DNA of 6,241 bases from Acidimicrobiaceae bacterium UBA2093 (GTDB taxonomy: Bacteria > Actinomycetota > Acidimicrobiia > Acidimicrobiales > Ilumatobacteraceae). The stretch spans positions 1,106-7,346 of the forward strand of contig DCZD01000033.1 of the NCBI GenBank assembly GCA_002331255.1. Direction: 5' to 3'. Under the pieces are notes generated by a model. The model was not told the DNA's origin and searched no databases. It worked only from the letters and a program-made list of their open reading frames with translations. Below are positions 4,671 through 6,241 of the stretch, piece by piece; the stretch's first letter is position 1, and every line of letters starts with the position of its first letter. Made by a program: the position numbers and the translations under genes.

Positions 4671-6241
4671 ATGAGCACCCTCAGCGCATCAGATCTGCAA
4701 GACGCCGCCTCCGCAATCGCATCGGCGGCGTCCGTCGTTCAGCGCGCAGTGTCGACGTTGAAGAATGCAGGTGGGCCCGACAAGAACCAGGTCCTCGCCT
4801 ACGACCTGGCCCACGCCTCAGCGGCGGTAGAGACCGCTCGCTCAATGCTCGACTACGGAGCCAAAGGAAGCGATGAAGCCGCACTTACTTGCGCATTTGC
4901 TGCAGACATGGTCCACGACTTGCTCACTCGCCTCATTGGTCGCGAAGAGTTGTGGGGAGTGTCGATCGACGAATTCTCATCATCGAAGTCGTTCGTAACG
5001 AAATTTCGGGATCCGAGGTTTCTCGCATCTATCGCGCTTGTCCAGGGCCCAAGACACCTTGACGCGGACTTCGAGATGGTCCAAGACACATTCCGTTCGT
5101 TCGCGATGAAAGAGATCGCGTCGCGTGCCGAGCACGTTCATCGTTTCAATGAAGACGTTCCAGAAGACATCATCTCGGGTCTTGCCGAAATCGGTGCATT
5201 CGGTCTCAGCGTTCCCACCGAGTACGGCGGCTATGGCGAAGGTGGCGAAGGCGAATACATGGCGTCGGTCGTTGCCACCGAAGAGTTGTCGCGTGCCTCA
5301 CTCGGCATTGGTGGCTCACTCATCACTCGGCCTGAGATCCTCACTCGCGCCCTGGTCGCCGGCGGTACTGAAGCGCAAAAACACGAATGGTTGCCGAAGC
5401 TGGCGACCACTGAAGTGATGTCGGCCGTCGCCGTCACCGAGCCTGACTACGGAAGTGACGTCGCCGGAATCAAGACGACCGCAACCGCTGCTGCAGGCCC
5501 ATCGGGCGAAGCCGGCTACGTCATCAACGGGGTCAAGACATGGTGCACATTCGGCGCTCGCGCGAACGTACTTATGCTCCTCGCACGTACCGACCCAGAC
5601 CGTTCGAAGACGCATCGTGGACTCAGCCTTTTCATCGTTCCGAAGCCACGCGGCGAAGGTCACGGTTTCGTATTCACGCAAGATCGTGGCGGACGCATGG
5701 AAGGCCGTCCCATCGACACGATCGGGTATCGCGGCATGCACTCATACGAAATCGCCATCGAAAATTGGTGGGTGCCGGCGGCAAATCTCATCGGCGAAGA
5801 GGGTGGCATCGGTAAAGGTTTCTATCTACAGATGGCTGGGTTTGAGAACGGTCGCCTGCAGACCGCTGCTCGTGCAGTCGGTGTAATGCAGGCCGCGTAC
5901 GAAGCTGCCCGCGACTACGCGGAGAACCGCATGGTGTTCGGAAACAACATCTCGGAATATGAACTCACGAAGGTGAAACTTGGTCGCATGGCCGCCATCA
6001 CCCAGGCAAGTCGTCAGTTCTCGTACGCAGTAGCTGGCCTCATGGGCAAGGGCGAAGGTGCGATGGAGGCGAGCATGCTGAAGGCCTACGTGTGTAAGGC
6101 AGCCGAGTGGGTAACCCGTGAAGCGATGCAAATCCACGGCGGCTACGGCTATGCCGAGGAATACTCCGTGTCGCGACTGTTTGTCGATGCACGTGTGCTT
6201 TCGATTTTCGAAGGTGCCGACGAAACGCTGTGCCTGAAGGT
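4671..6241 (+). CDS. mcd: Acyl-CoA dehydrogenase with N-terminal extension, probable (2S)-methylsuccinyl-CoA dehydrogenase; 3' end missing
   Basis: The frame is open from the ATG at 4671 to the window edge: 523 complete codons with no stop, so a little of the C-terminus is missing. Residues 1 to about 125 form an alanine-rich helical extension not found in ordinary acyl-CoA dehydrogenases (about 380 residues). The FAD-dependent core follows: GAFGLSVPTEYGGYG (175-189), AVAVTEPDYGSDVAG (252-266) at the flavin/substrate site, GYRGMHSYE (352-360), the helical C-terminal domain with QIHGGYGYAEEYSVSR (487-502), and SIFEGADE (511-518), where E514 matches the catalytic base of medium-chain acyl-CoA dehydrogenase. 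The long N-terminus, SLITRPEI (216-223), GYRGMHSYE and IFEGADE are features I associate with methylsuccinyl-CoA dehydrogenase, which oxidises (2S)-methylsuccinyl-CoA to mesaconyl-C1-CoA in the ethylmalonyl-CoA pathway. Family certain, Mcd assignment probable. It is transcribed divergently from an operon that contains a MaoC hydratase, the type of enzyme that would act next. It lacks a visible ribosome binding site. Confidence 0.9.
   Translation, partial: MSTLSASDLQDAASAIASAASVVQRAVSTLKNAGGPDKNQVLAYDLAHASAAVETARSMLDYGAKGSDEAALTCAFAADMVHDLLTRLIGREELWGVSIDEFSSSKSFVTKFRDPRFLASIALVQGPRHLDADFEMVQDTFRSFAMKEIASRAEHVHRFNEDVPEDIISGLAEIGAFGLSVPTEYGGYGEGGEGEYMASVVATEELSRASLGIGGSLITRPEILTRALVAGGTEAQKHEWLPKLATTEVMSAVAVTEPDYGSDVAGIKTTATAAAGPSGEAGYVINGVKTWCTFGARANVLMLLARTDPDRSKTHRGLSLFIVPKPRGEGHGFVFTQDRGGRMEGRPIDTIGYRGMHSYEIAIENWWVPAANLIGEEGGIGKGFYLQMAGFENGRLQTAARAVGVMQAAYEAARDYAENRMVFGNNISEYELTKVKLGRMAAITQASRQFSYAVAGLMGKGEGAMEASMLKAYVCKAAEWVTREAMQIHGGYGYAEEYSVSRLFVDARVLSIFEGADETLCLK

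Noticed and set aside
5316..5886. Open frames of 141 residues (minus) and 143 residues (plus, another frame) inside the acyl-CoA dehydrogenase
   Set aside because: Both lie within the continuous dehydrogenase frame with its conserved FAD-site motifs; they are shadows of a GC-biased gene.

Overview
The window is a chromosomal stretch of a moderately GC-rich bacterium, about 55-58% GC by eye. It is most likely an actinobacterium. The evidence is a MutY with the short actinobacterial tail instead of a NUDIX domain, GTG starts, tight gene overlaps, and an acyl-CoA dehydrogenase that closely resembles the form found beside crotonyl-CoA carboxylase/reductase genes in actinobacteria. The moderate GC would fit Acidimicrobiia (Ilumatobacter-like lineages), but that placement is inference. 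There are no mobile elements, CRISPR arrays, tRNAs or rRNAs.

Layout. (1) Bases 3-857, plus strand: the C-terminal 284 residues of an epoxide-hydrolase-type alpha/beta hydrolase whose start lies outside the window. (2) Bases 871-4501, minus strand: a compact four-gene operon, read from right to left. It holds a class-C beta-lactamase-like serine hydrolase (NylB-like), a YbhN/LPG-synthase-type membrane protein, a single-hot-dog MaoC hydratase and MutY. The junctions are an overlap of about 8 bp, a 10-bp gap and a 13-bp overlap, so translational coupling is likely. (3) Bases 4502-4670: a divergent intergenic region. (4) From 4671 to the window end, plus strand: a long acyl-CoA dehydrogenase with an N-terminal helical extension, cut off at the right edge. 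It is probably (2S)-methylsuccinyl-CoA dehydrogenase (Mcd).

How they may work together. Mcd makes mesaconyl-C1-CoA in the ethylmalonyl-CoA pathway of acetyl-CoA assimilation. The MaoC protein belongs to a hydratase group that includes mesaconyl-CoA and itaconyl-CoA hydratases, so the divergent pair could encode two consecutive steps. This is inference: the neighbours that would settle it (ccr, ecm/meaA, mcl) are not in the window. MutY (repair of A:8-oxoG mispairs) appears to be a passenger at the end of the operon.

Structures to note: a perfect 9-bp stem with a 4-nt loop ends 7 nt before the mutY GTG, a 6-bp hairpin spans the stop codon just before maoC, and mcd has no visible ribosome binding site. 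No convincing new biological system is visible; this is mostly ordinary metabolic and repair DNA with a few regulatory and enzymological points worth checking.
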